A DNA stretch of 48,027 nucleotides from the NCBI GenBank assembly GCA_017992455.1, contig JAGOOP010000001.1:11696-59722 (forward strand), given 5' to 3'. A program made the translations under genes and the position numbers. Below the pieces are notes generated by a model. That model ran no database searches. It was not told where the DNA came from and saw only the letters and a program-made list of their open reading frames with translations. The stretch comes from Candidatus Omnitrophota bacterium (GTDB lineage Bacteria > Omnitrophota > Gorgyraeia > Gygaellales > Profunditerraquicolaceae). Shown here one piece after another: positions 34,559 to 41,876 of this stretch; position 1 is the first letter of the stretch, and each line of letters opens with the position of its first letter.

Positions 34559-35244
34559 TTTTTCAGCTCCGGGCGCCCCGGCGGCCTGAGAACGATCTCT
34601 CTTCCCGTCAACTGCTTGATCCGCGCTTTAAACCCTTCTTTTCCGACAATCCCGCCTTTCAAGGTCATTTCCCGTATCAATCCGGTTGTCCCCTCGTCTT
34701 CCGGCATTTGGAAGAAACGGCGATACTCGTGCTGACGTTCGTAATCCTGCGAAGCAAGACCCTCATACCAGGGATCTTGATCGACGATCGCGTAATCTTC
34801 TCCGTATGCCCGGCACCGGTAACTTGACCATCGGTATTCACCGGGAGACGCCGCCAGCCCCGCCCTGACAGGATTCATTTCAATATAGCGCACGCACGCG
34901 GCAAGATACGCGTCATCCTGGACCAGGGAACATTTAAACCTGCCCTCCCATAAGGTACCGGTGCGCCCATACGCCTTGTTAATGTAACGTACGTATTTGG
35001 CGCCGAGAAATTTCATGAACAAAGCGATGTTGTCCTCCTGTAACGGCGCAAGAAGCAAATGGATATGGGTCATCATAAGGCAATACGCATACAGGAGACA
35101 CGGATGTTTCTTTTTCGCCTCTTTGAGCACGTTCAAAAAGAAAAAGTAATCTGCATCCGTAAAAAAGATCTGCTGCCTGTTATTCCCCCGCTGGACAACG
35201 TGATGCGGCATGCCTGCAACGAATAAACGCGGTTTTCGAGCCAT
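34552..35244 (-). CDS. REP-associated tyrosine (Y1) transposase
   Basis: A 230-residue RAYT/IS200-like transposase. The N-terminus MARKPRLFVAGMPHHVVQRG and NNRQQIFFTDADY are typical. The HUH metal site is THIHLLL, and the catalytic Tyr lies in the helix preceding YIEMNPVRAGLA. GTLWEGRFK is conserved too. RAYTs mobilise short REP palindromes and are often kept as single-copy genes. The C-terminus is extended and ends within the left inverted repeat. The ATG at 35244 has GGGGGTG upstream and the motif shared with dprA and SpoVG. The frame looks intact. Confidence 0.93.
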   Translation of the reverse strand: MARKPRLFVAGMPHHVVQRGNNRQQIFFTDADYFFFLNVLKEAKKKHPCLLYAYCLMMTHIHLLLAPLQEDNIALFMKFLGAKYVRYINKAYGRTGTLWEGRFKCSLVQDDAYLAACVRYIEMNPVRAGLAASPGEYRWSSYRCRAYGEDYAIVDQDPWYEGLASQDYERQHEYRRFFQMPEDEGTTGLIREMTLKGGIVGKEGFKARIKQLTGREIVLRPPGRPELKNK

Positions 35245-35262
35245 AAAAACACCCCCTTTCTA

Positions 35263-35304
35263 CCATAATAGACGCAGAAAGAGGGTATATCTCACTAAAA
35301 AAAA
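35263..35304 (-). promoter_or_regulatory. Shared promoter-like motif, copy in front of the transposase
   Basis: Minus strand: T-rich tract, AGTGAGA (35290-35296), 14 nt, GCGTCTATTATGG (35263-35275), then GAAAGGGGGTG and the ATG 18 nt after the motif. TATTAT (35265-35270) fits a -10 box. Confidence 0.6.
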
Positions 35305-36078
35305 TTAAATAATTCTGACCCCGTTTTTAGCCTTGAGGTAATCACGCAGGACGTCTTCGTGGTCAAAAGCGAAATCGATATTTTTCCATTCCTCCGGACG
35401 GACGATCCGTATGCCCGCGGCGTCGTCACCCGCGCGGGGAATGCCTTTGCCTCTGGCGGCGAACACGGTGCAGACCGTGTGGAACCGCGGGTCGCGCTTC
35501 GGGTCCGAATACGTGTGAACCTGCCGGAGGCCGTAAATATCCAGGTTCGTCTCTTCCTTTGCCTCGCGGGCGGCGGCCTGTTCGAGAGATTCTCCGTAAT
35601 CGACAAACCCTCCCGGTATGGCCCAGCCGAACGGCGGGTTGCTCCGCCTGATGAGCACGATGCCGCCTTTATACTCGATGATGGCGTCCACGGTCAAGAA
35701 CGGGCTCTTTAACTTATGCTCGATATAATCCATGTACACGAGGGTGTTTTTCGTGCACGCCGCGTAGGCGCGGCTGCCGCGCGCGCAGATATCGATCGTG
35801 CGCAGCGAATGCGTTCCTTCGTGGAGCAGGCGGTATATCTCCTGCGCAAGGATCTTGGCAGTGGCAAGGAGGCACGCCGGATCGATGCCGGCGTCTTCGA
35901 TGACAAAAGCGGCGGACCGGCGTTTTGCCGCCGCGGCCTTGAGCAGGTTCCGGTGAAAATATTGCCTGATGCGGTCCTCGCGCGTCTCTCCCGGCGCAGG
36001 GATGACAAAAGATCTCAGGCCGGCCCCCTGTGCATGCCGCCTGACCGTAATGACCGTATTTTTGATCCTGAGGGCCAT
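35305..36078 (-). CDS. Nudix hydrolase with an N-terminal extension
   Basis: A 257-residue protein. The C-terminal half is an ADP-ribose-pyrophosphatase-like Nudix domain; the Nudix box spans 157-179 with E163, R171, E172, E175 and E176. It should hydrolyse a nucleoside diphosphate linked to another group. Residues 1-125 are not firmly recognised; TIDICARGSRAYAACTKNTL resembles the end of macro-like domains, which would fit ADP-ribose chemistry, but this is weak. The start is 1 nt after the yjbQ stop with GGAG upstream. The final residues come from the transposase repeat, so the native C-terminus is probably altered. Confidence 0.85.
   Translation of the reverse strand: MALRIKNTVITVRRHAQGAGLRSFVIPAPGETREDRIRQYFHRNLLKAAAAKRRSAAFVIEDAGIDPACLLATAKILAQEIYRLLHEGTHSLRTIDICARGSRAYAACTKNTLVYMDYIEHKLKSPFLTVDAIIEYKGGIVLIRRSNPPFGWAIPGGFVDYGESLEQAAAREAKEETNLDIYGLRQVHTYSDPKRDPRFHTVCTVFAARGKGIPRAGDDAAGIRIVRPEEWKNIDFAFDHEDVLRDYLKAKNGVRII
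35306..35334 (-). repeat. Right inverted repeat of the transposase element
   Basis: Perfect inverted copy of 34530-34558. On the minus strand it encodes the last eight to nine residues of the Nudix protein (KAKNGVRII). Confidence 0.85.
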
Positions 36079-36079
36079 A

Positions 36080-36496
36080 TTATTCTCCGATAATTTTGAT
36101 GATCACACGCTTCTTTCTCCTGCCGTCGAATTCCCCGTAAAAGATCTGCTCCCAGGGCCCGAAGTCAAGCTTTCCCTGCGTCACCGCGACAACGACATCC
36201 CTGCCCATGACCGTCCTTTTCAAATGCGCGTCTCCGTTATCCTCGCCGCTCAGATTATGGCTGTATTTCTCTTTTCCGTAGGGCGCCAGCTTTTCAAGCC
36301 ACACGCTGAAATCCTCATGGAGGCCCCCTTCGTCGTCATTGATAAACACTGAACTCGTAATATGCATGGCATTCACCAGGCACAACCCTTCGGCGATGCC
36401 GCTTTTTTTGACCGCTTCTTCGACAAGGGACGTTATATTGATGAACGCCTGCCGCTCTTCGGTATTGAACCAGAGATACTGGGTATGGGATTTCAT
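36080..36496 (-). CDS. yjbQ: YjbQ/UPF0047-family protein
   Basis: A 138-residue protein of the YjbQ (UPF0047) family, trimeric and metal-binding in solved members. Some have weak thiamine-phosphate synthase activity, but the true role is unsettled. Family motifs are [28 protein letters not shown] and [18 protein letters not shown]. Start and preceding stop overlap by 4 nt (ATGA), so it is coupled to the protease gene. Confidence 0.92.
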   Translation of the reverse strand: MKSHTQYLWFNTEERQAFINITSLVEEAVKKSGIAEGLCLVNAMHITSSVFINDDEGGLHEDFSVWLEKLAPYGKEKYSHNLSGEDNGDAHLKRTVMGRDVVVAVTQGKLDFGPWEQIFYGEFDGRRKKRVIIKIIGE

Positions 36497-37278
36497 TTTA
36501 ATTTTTCCAGAATGAGCTTGTTTTCCTTATTATTGAACTGGACGTTAAATCGCTTGAGATACGACATGCCGAGGACGCCGTCATAAAGAACCTCTGCCTT
36601 ATCGTCGAGCATGATCGCGGTCTCCACCCTGGTCGCCTCGGCATCCTGGACGGAGATGCTGTCAAGAAGCACGTATTTGGCCCTGACCTTTCTGCCGTCG
36701 GCAAGGGTCAGGTCGACCAAATTTATCTTTTTATTCTCGGGAGTGTCAGACGCGCGGATCAGTCCGAGCCTTTCTCCCGCGGCGCGGGACAGCACGACGA
36801 TCGAAGCGCCGGTATCCACGAGCAGTCTGACCGCGAGCGCCTTATTAATGCGGGCTGTCGCGATCATATGGCCGTTCGCGTAGTCCATGTTCACTTCCTT
36901 CGGCAGCGCTTCCCTGCGCGTGCGTTCCTGTTCCTGCCGGACGCGCTCCGCCTCCTGCCATGCCCTGCGGGCGACATCCGCCTGGGCCTTATGCGCGCCC
37001 CATTGCCGGAACATCTCTTCGTTCTGTGCGGCGCTGTATTTCTCAATACGGCTGATCTCCGCGGTGCGCAAACGGATGGTGCCGATCTCTACTTCAAGTT
37101 CAACGGTATCCCTGCCCTGCGTCTTGACAAGGCATTCCATTTTCCTGCCGTTGGTCAGATACGCCATATCCGCATATACGGCTCCTGCTGCCGCCTCGAA
37201 CAGCACGCCCGCCGTCACGACCGCACATATCGTCCGTGCCGTCAACAACCCGTTATGTATTCTGGTATCGGCCGTCAT
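36493..37278 (-). CDS. Retropepsin-like aspartic protease, exported
   Basis: A 261-residue protein with an N-terminal hydrophobic signal or anchor (about 14-36). A short SH3-like segment ([14 protein letters not shown]) and a charged helical linker (about 85-125) lead to a clan AA aspartic protease domain. The active site is VDTGAS (154-159), one per chain, so it must dimerise. The domain should face the periplasm. The start overlaps the Dcd/Dut gene by 26 nt; GGGG precedes the ATG. The substrate is unknown. Confidence 0.85.
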   Translation of the reverse strand: MTADTRIHNGLLTARTICAVVTAGVLFEAAAGAVYADMAYLTNGRKMECLVKTQGRDTVELEVEIGTIRLRTAEISRIEKYSAAQNEEMFRQWGAHKAQADVARRAWQEAERVRQEQERTRREALPKEVNMDYANGHMIATARINKALAVRLLVDTGASIVVLSRAAGERLGLIRASDTPENKKINLVDLTLADGRKVRAKYVLLDSISVQDAEATRVETAIMLDDKAEVLYDGVLGMSYLKRFNVQFNNKENKLILEKLK

Positions 37279-37765
37279 ATCCCCGCTCTGTCTCAGTGAT
37301 CCTGGTGAACATCAGCTGTACGACGCGCGCATTCTGTTTGACCTGGGCGCCGGCGGGATTCCCGACGACAAGGATGAACTCGCTGCGGCCCTGGAACCCC
37401 GCATCCCAGACCCCGGTCTGCGTGAACATGCCCATGCGCAGAAGCGAACTGCGCGGGAACGCAATGCCGACCAGATCGCGGGGCAGGGCGACCGATTCAT
37501 TCGTCACGATCTTATATTCCCCCGGGCCAAGATGCCACCAGCCGAAGGCATCGGTATCTTTTTTCTTCCGCGCCTCCATGGCCGCATATTCCGGCAGAAC
37601 CCTCTCTTTATTGGAAAAATCGAGGCTGCCGGGGCCGCGGAACTGCCAGACCTGCCCGATGGTCAGATCGATGCCGTTGGGCGTCAGCTGGGTATCAAGG
37701 TCGATATAACCGGATACCAGGCCGTTCTCTGCGATACGGCGTTTGATTTCTTCGCGGTTAAGCAT
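37253..37765 (-). CDS. dCTP deaminase / dUTPase family protein
   Basis: A 170-residue trimeric Dcd/Dut-fold enzyme acting on dCTP or dUTP. The conserved phosphate-binding PRSSLLRMG and the strand GVWDAGFQG are present. The glutamate that activates water in dCTP deaminases (usually in a TLEL-like strand) is not at its normal place (GRSEFILVV), so dUTPase or bifunctional activity is as likely. With the dCMP deaminase at 44742 it would supply dUMP for thymidylate synthesis. The ATG at 37765 has GGAG at 7-nt spacing and overlaps ybgC by 8 nt. Confidence 0.85.
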   Translation of the reverse strand: MLNREEIKRRIAENGLVSGYIDLDTQLTPNGIDLTIGQVWQFRGPGSLDFSNKERVLPEYAAMEARKKKDTDAFGWWHLGPGEYKIVTNESVALPRDLVGIAFPRSSLLRMGMFTQTGVWDAGFQGRSEFILVVGNPAGAQVKQNARVVQLMFTRITETERGYDGRYQNT

Positions 37766-38174
37766 AGAGTTTCTCCCGGAGGTCGGCGGGGATCGGGCAC
37801 GGCTTGAACGCGGTATCGATAAAAGCGAGCACGGTCCGCGCCGTGGCGATGAGCGTGCCGGACTGATTGCGGATCTCATACGATAGGTCGATCCTCACGC
37901 CCGAAACCCCTGTCAGCCGCGTTTCGACCTCCAGCATGTCGCCGTAGTACGCCGGAGAAAGATAATCGATCTCCTGGCGGCTCACGACAAAATACCTGCC
38001 GCGCTTGACGTATGCCGCCACGCTGACGCCCCGTGCCTCAAGGAATATTGTCCGCGCCTCCTCCAAGATCTTCAGGTAATTGGCATAATACACGACCCCG
38101 CCGCAATCGGTATGATGATAAAATACCCTCACCCGGTATTGAACGGAGCCGCTCTTTTTTACCTGGTCTTCCAT
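37758..38174 (-). CDS. ybgC: Acyl-CoA thioesterase YbgC-like
   Basis: A 138-residue hotdog-fold thioesterase. The signature FYHHTDCGGVVYYANYL contains the catalytic Asp, followed by the conserved LEEAR segment. YbgC enzymes hydrolyse short or medium acyl-CoA or acyl-ACP and often lie next to envelope genes such as tol-pal. Here it follows the YnbE-YdbL fusion, overlapping by 16 nt. A Cys replaces the usual small residue after the Asp in the signature. No tol genes are in the window. Confidence 0.88.
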   Translation of the reverse strand: MEDQVKKSGSVQYRVRVFYHHTDCGGVVYYANYLKILEEARTIFLEARGVSVAAYVKRGRYFVVSRQEIDYLSPAYYGDMLEVETRLTGVSGVRIDLSYEIRNQSGTLIATARTVLAFIDTAFKPCPIPADLREKLYA

Positions 38175-38716
38175 ATCCCGTCGGCCTCGATGGGGGTTCC
38201 GGCCGGAGCGTCATTCTGAAGACGCTTCGCATACAGCTTCTGGACCTCTGCGACAGACGTCCCGTTCTTCTGAGCCACGGCGGAATAGATGATCATGCGG
38301 TCGGCATTCTCGGCGCTGATCAATGCGTTCGCCTGCGCATCCGCCCGGCCGCGCGCCTCGATCAAGCCCGATGCGTTCTCTCCGATAACGCCGCCCGATT
38401 CGTACTGCGAAAGCTGCGCTTTCCTGTCCCTCCTGCGTAATGCCGCCTGCTCGACGTCAGGACCGAGCCCCTCGTCGGCATACGCCCGGGACACAAATAT
38501 GTTCAGGCCGCTTTGTGTATCATTCCCTGCCGGTCCCCGGGCCGGCCCGGACACGATGTTCTCGATACTGTCGATATCCCGCGCCACGTGCTGATACACG
38601 TCGAGCCGCATTGAGATGTCGACCTTGAACGCCTCTTTGGGCGCTTCAACGCGCACGCGGGCGCATCCGAAAACACAGACGATGCATATCCCCGTTATCA
38701 TCATACTGATCTTCAC
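38159..38716 (-). CDS. YnbE-YdbL fusion lipoprotein
   Basis: A 185-residue predicted lipoprotein. The GTG at 38716 is chosen because GGAGG lies 6 nt upstream. The signal ends in a VFGC lipobox (Cys18). Directly after it, RVRVEAPKEAFKVDISMRLD corresponds to the small outer-membrane lipoprotein YnbE. The C-terminal 85 residues match YdbL/DUF1318 (GGVIGENASGLIEARG, NADRMIIYSAVAQKNGTSV, EADGIWKTR). In E. coli these are separate proteins that work with the AsmA-like YdbH in phospholipid transport to the outer membrane. A linker of about 45 residues joins the two parts. The YdbH-like gene is immediately upstream with a 2-nt gap. Confidence 0.85.
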   Translation of the reverse strand: MKISMMITGICIVCVFGCARVRVEAPKEAFKVDISMRLDVYQHVARDIDSIENIVSGPARGPAGNDTQSGLNIFVSRAYADEGLGPDVEQAALRRRDRKAQLSQYESGGVIGENASGLIEARGRADAQANALISAENADRMIIYSAVAQKNGTSVAEVQKLYAKRLQNDAPAGTPIEADGIWKTR

Positions 38717-38718
38717 GA

Positions 38719-39723
38719 TCAACCTCCTTGTCCGGTAAAATCATGCACAAGCGCCTGGAGTGTCCGTTTTCCGCCTTCACCCCGGAATTCGATATCGACG
38801 GCCAGCTTATTTTCGCGGGTATAAACCCGGGCACGCGCATCCTCATATCGATAATCGGTAAAACTCCTGCTGATCAATTCTCTCGCCTGGCCCGAACGCT
38901 CGGCGATCATATCGATCACCCTTTGATCGCGGATATTGAGCACCCCGCCGGGAGCAAGCGCCCTCAGCTCCGCATGGAGCAGGCCGAAGCCGGCAAAAGA
39001 GCCCTGAACGCCTGCCGCGCCCTGCACAACACCGCTCAACTCAAGCCGTTCGGCAAAACGAAGTTCCGAGATCATTACAGCCATGTCGATACGCGATACC
39101 AGAATGGACGCCTGATACGGCATCCCCTCCTGCAAGGAAACGCATGCGCTGCCGCGGGCCGTGCCGCCGAACAAAGGCGCGGATAAATTCGTCAGGCTCA
39201 GCGTATTGTCATCAAGCGCGGTATCCGCGCTGATGCCGCCGGAAGCGAACGCGCCGGCGTTCAATCTTTCTATCGCGAGCTTCCCGGACACGCCGGCAGC
39301 CGCGCGTAAGGAACCGTTTATAATACGGACACCCGCTCCCTGCATCACGGGAACATCGACCGCGATCGACGCTATCTCTTTGCCCCAGCGCGCAAAACGC
39401 AGCGCAGCGATCGCGCGTGATCTGCCGCCGGCCGCGCTCACATCGACCTGAAACTCATCGATCGTGATCCTGCCCGAAGCAGACGGCCGCACTGTTATCG
39501 AAGGGACTGAAATGCGGTAAATACCCGGCCGCTGTATTTCGATCCCTGAAAGGGTGCATGTTCCCGCCGGACGGATACTGCAGGCCCTGATCGTGACCCC
39601 GGCGCCCGGGAACACGCCCGCGATCGCATTTTTTGCCGCCCGCGTGATGATCTGCGGGGCGGCCGCGAACAACAGGGCGATAATAATGCCGCCAATATAA
39701 AAGACCGAAAAAAATCTGCGCAT
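38719..39723 (-). CDS. Short AsmA-like (YdbH-type) envelope protein
   Basis: A 334-residue protein with an N-terminal inner-membrane anchor (about 4-24) and a periplasmic part rich in beta-strands with alternating hydrophobic residues. The C-terminal region (ALAPGGVLNIRD, TDYRYEDARARVYTRENKLA) resembles the end of YdbH. Paired with the YnbE-YdbL fusion, it probably makes the inner-membrane/periplasm part of a phospholipid-transport bridge. E. coli YdbH has about 880 residues, so this protein is much shorter and may not span the periplasm alone. The ATG at 39723 is preferred to the TTG two codons upstream; no good ribosome site is seen for either. Confidence 0.72.
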   Translation of the reverse strand: MRRFFSVFYIGGIIIALLFAAAPQIITRAAKNAIAGVFPGAGVTIRACSIRPAGTCTLSGIEIQRPGIYRISVPSITVRPSASGRITIDEFQVDVSAAGGRSRAIAALRFARWGKEIASIAVDVPVMQGAGVRIINGSLRAAAGVSGKLAIERLNAGAFASGGISADTALDDNTLSLTNLSAPLFGGTARGSACVSLQEGMPYQASILVSRIDMAVMISELRFAERLELSGVVQGAAGVQGSFAGFGLLHAELRALAPGGVLNIRDQRVIDMIAERSGQARELISRSFTDYRYEDARARVYTRENKLAVDIEFRGEGGKRTLQALVHDFTGQGG

Positions 39724-39729
39724 CGGCAA

Positions 39730-41202
39730 CTACGGAACCCGCACGGCGATGCCCGTGAATGCCTTATCCAGGATCCTGGCAGACGGCGCCTTTGTCATTA
39801 CGCTCACCGCCGGCACGACGACAAACGGCACGAGCATGGCGATCGAAGAGGCAATGGGAGAATTATTCTGCCCGAGCGCAAAAAACAATACCACGCCCAG
39901 AAACAAACCTGCCGCCATGCCTGCCTGAACCCCCGCCAGCGTAGCCCGTTTCCAATACAGGCTGTACAAGAACGGTGCCATGAACGCGCCGGCAACGCAG
40001 CCCCACGATAACGACATGAGCGTCACGATAAAAGCGAAATCGTAACGCGCGATAAAATACGAAATGACAATGAACACGCCGCTTAAAAAACGCATCATCA
40101 TCAGCGAATTCTCTTTTGAGATCGCCGGGTTCACGTGCCCTTTATACAGGTCGATCGCGATCGCCGACGCAGAGACCAGAACGAGCGACGACAGCGTGGA
40201 CATTGACGCGGACAAAACGAGAAGCAGTATCACTGCCATAAGCAGGGACGGCAGATGCGCCACCAGCATGCCCGGAACGATCTGATCGAATGCCGGCTTG
40301 CCGGCCGCGGTCAGCGGAAGGCTCGAATAGAACAGATGCGACAGAGCGCCGGTGAAATATGCGATAAACGAGATGACGAACGCGAATACCGTGCTGACAA
40401 CGGCCGCCTTCAGTATCATGTTTTCATCCTTGATCGCGTAGAATTTCTGCACCATCTGCGGCAGGCCCCACGGACCGAACGAGGTCATGAACACAAGCGA
40501 TACCAGAAGCCACGCGCCGGGCGCTTTTGCCGCAGGCACGTGCTGCGCATAGACATCGGGCAGCGTGCTGACGGCATGGAAAAAACCTCCTGCCTTTTGC
40601 ACGAGGATGCATACCATGGCGACTGACCCGATGAGCATGACAAAACCCTGCAGGAAATCGGTCAGGGTGATGGCGAAATATCCTCCCATGATCAGATAGA
40701 TACCCGTAATGCCGATCATGACCAGCAGCGCATATTCATACGGCATATGGAACGCGGCTTCGAAAAGATGTCCCAGCCCCTTGAACACCGAAGCGGAATA
40801 CGGCAGCAGGAACACGAAGATGATGATCGCGCTTGCGATCTTGATATACGTGCCGCCGAACCGCTCATGCAGGAACTCGGGCATGGTCATGCATTCCAGG
40901 TTCTTGGACATCCGGCGGGTGCGTTTGCCCAGCACGATCCAGGCAAGCAGGGAACCGAACACGACGTTGCCCGCGGCGATCCACAAAGCGTTCAGGCCGA
41001 ATCCCCATCCGAGTTTGCCCGCGAAACCGATGAACAGGACCGCGCTGAAATACGTCGTTCCGTACGCAACGGCCGATATCCAGGGGCCGATCGTCCTGCC
41101 CCCGAGAAAAAAATCACCGAGCGTCCGCGTCTTTTTCATGCCCCAGAGCCCGATCCCGACCAATGATGCCAGAAACATGACCAGCAGTATGATCGAAAGC
41201 AT
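39730..41202 (-). CDS. Sodium/solute symporter (SSS family)
   Basis: A 490-residue inner-membrane protein with about thirteen helices, of the SSS/PutP-like family. Characteristic segments are GDFFLGGRTIGPWISA near the N-terminus, the family-signature region GWGFGLNALWIAAGNV, and ASMSTLSSLVLVSAS, where the Ser/Thr side chains of the second sodium site reside. It imports a small solute such as an amino acid, sugar or carboxylate with Na+; identity is not predictable. The ATG at 41202 has AGGAGG upstream. It is separated by 32 nt from cheC, the widest gap in this array. Confidence 0.92.
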   Translation of the reverse strand: MLSIILLVMFLASLVGIGLWGMKKTRTLGDFFLGGRTIGPWISAVAYGTTYFSAVLFIGFAGKLGWGFGLNALWIAAGNVVFGSLLAWIVLGKRTRRMSKNLECMTMPEFLHERFGGTYIKIASAIIIFVFLLPYSASVFKGLGHLFEAAFHMPYEYALLVMIGITGIYLIMGGYFAITLTDFLQGFVMLIGSVAMVCILVQKAGGFFHAVSTLPDVYAQHVPAAKAPGAWLLVSLVFMTSFGPWGLPQMVQKFYAIKDENMILKAAVVSTVFAFVISFIAYFTGALSHLFYSSLPLTAAGKPAFDQIVPGMLVAHLPSLLMAVILLLVLSASMSTLSSLVLVSASAIAIDLYKGHVNPAISKENSLMMMRFLSGVFIVISYFIARYDFAFIVTLMSLSWGCVAGAFMAPFLYSLYWKRATLAGVQAGMAAGLFLGVVLFFALGQNNSPIASSIAMLVPFVVVPAVSVMTKAPSARILDKAFTGIAVRVP

Positions 41203-41234
41203 TGAGCGCCCCTCCTGTTAAAAAGTGCCGCCGG

Positions 41235-41867
41235 TTAATCCTTGTCCTTGACCATCGCTTTGGCTTTCTTCAATATGACCTGCATCGACGCGGCGCTTAA
41301 GATGATGAAAAAGTTCCCCTCAACGTTGCGTTTGCTTTCCTTGAACACCGCTTCGACCAGGATCGTATATTCGCATTCCTCGGCGCGCAGGCCCATGAAC
41401 GCCAGATTCACGATCGACCGCGCGGCGCCGCTCGTCAGGGTCACGGTCGACGGGAACGCCGATATCCCGGTGAACGCGCTTAACGCGGACAGGTACGAGC
41501 TGACGACGATATTGCCCACCTCCTTGAGAGCCGAAATCCCTATCTCCGTCAGGTTGTCGGCATTATGCTTCACCGGCCCGATGACGACATCGACGAGCTT
41601 GAACGCATCCTTCTTCGGGAAGATCATCAGGGCATTCCCCTTGGCGCCGCCGAGGACCTGCATATGGATGCCGAGCACCGAATCCTCGGGATCCACGTGC
41701 AGATATGTATGTAATTTATTGATATTGATGACGGTCACGCCGGGAAGTTCAAGCTCGATGCGTTTCCCCAGTATCTGCGCAAGCGCCGTTGTCGCGTTGC
41801 CGACGCACATCGTCCCGATCTCCCCGAGAATATCCTTTTCAAACGAACTGAGCCTTATTTTTTCCAT
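41235..41867 (-). CDS. cheC: CheC-like phosphatase
   Basis: A 210-residue CheC/CheX/FliY-family protein that would dephosphorylate CheY-P. Two active-site motifs of the type D/S-x3-E-x2-N are expected. The second is intact: S112, E116, N119 in SALKEVGN. The first has D12 and E16 but T19 in place of Asn, so it may be weak or inactive. No other chemotaxis or flagellar gene is in the window, so a different response regulator could be the target. AAGGAGG precedes the ATG. Confidence 0.88.
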   Translation of the reverse strand: MEKIRLSSFEKDILGEIGTMCVGNATTALAQILGKRIELELPGVTVININKLHTYLHVDPEDSVLGIHMQVLGGAKGNALMIFPKKDAFKLVDVVIGPVKHNADNLTEIGISALKEVGNIVVSSYLSALSAFTGISAFPSTVTLTSGAARSIVNLAFMGLRAEECEYTILVEAVFKESKRNVEGNFFIILSAASMQVILKKAKAMVKDKD

Positions 41868-41876
41868 GCGCCCTCC

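Larger units (their letters stand above)
34530..35334. mobile_element. REP-type transposase element with 29-bp inverted repeats
   Basis: A Y1 transposase gene is enclosed by perfect 29-bp inverted repeats (34530-34558 and 35306-35334). The repeat core is GGGGTCAGAATTATTTA. The outer ends lie inside the 3' ends of the two convergent flanking genes and supply the helicase stop codon and the last Nudix codons. No target-site duplication was found, as expected for Y1 elements. Confidence 0.75.
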
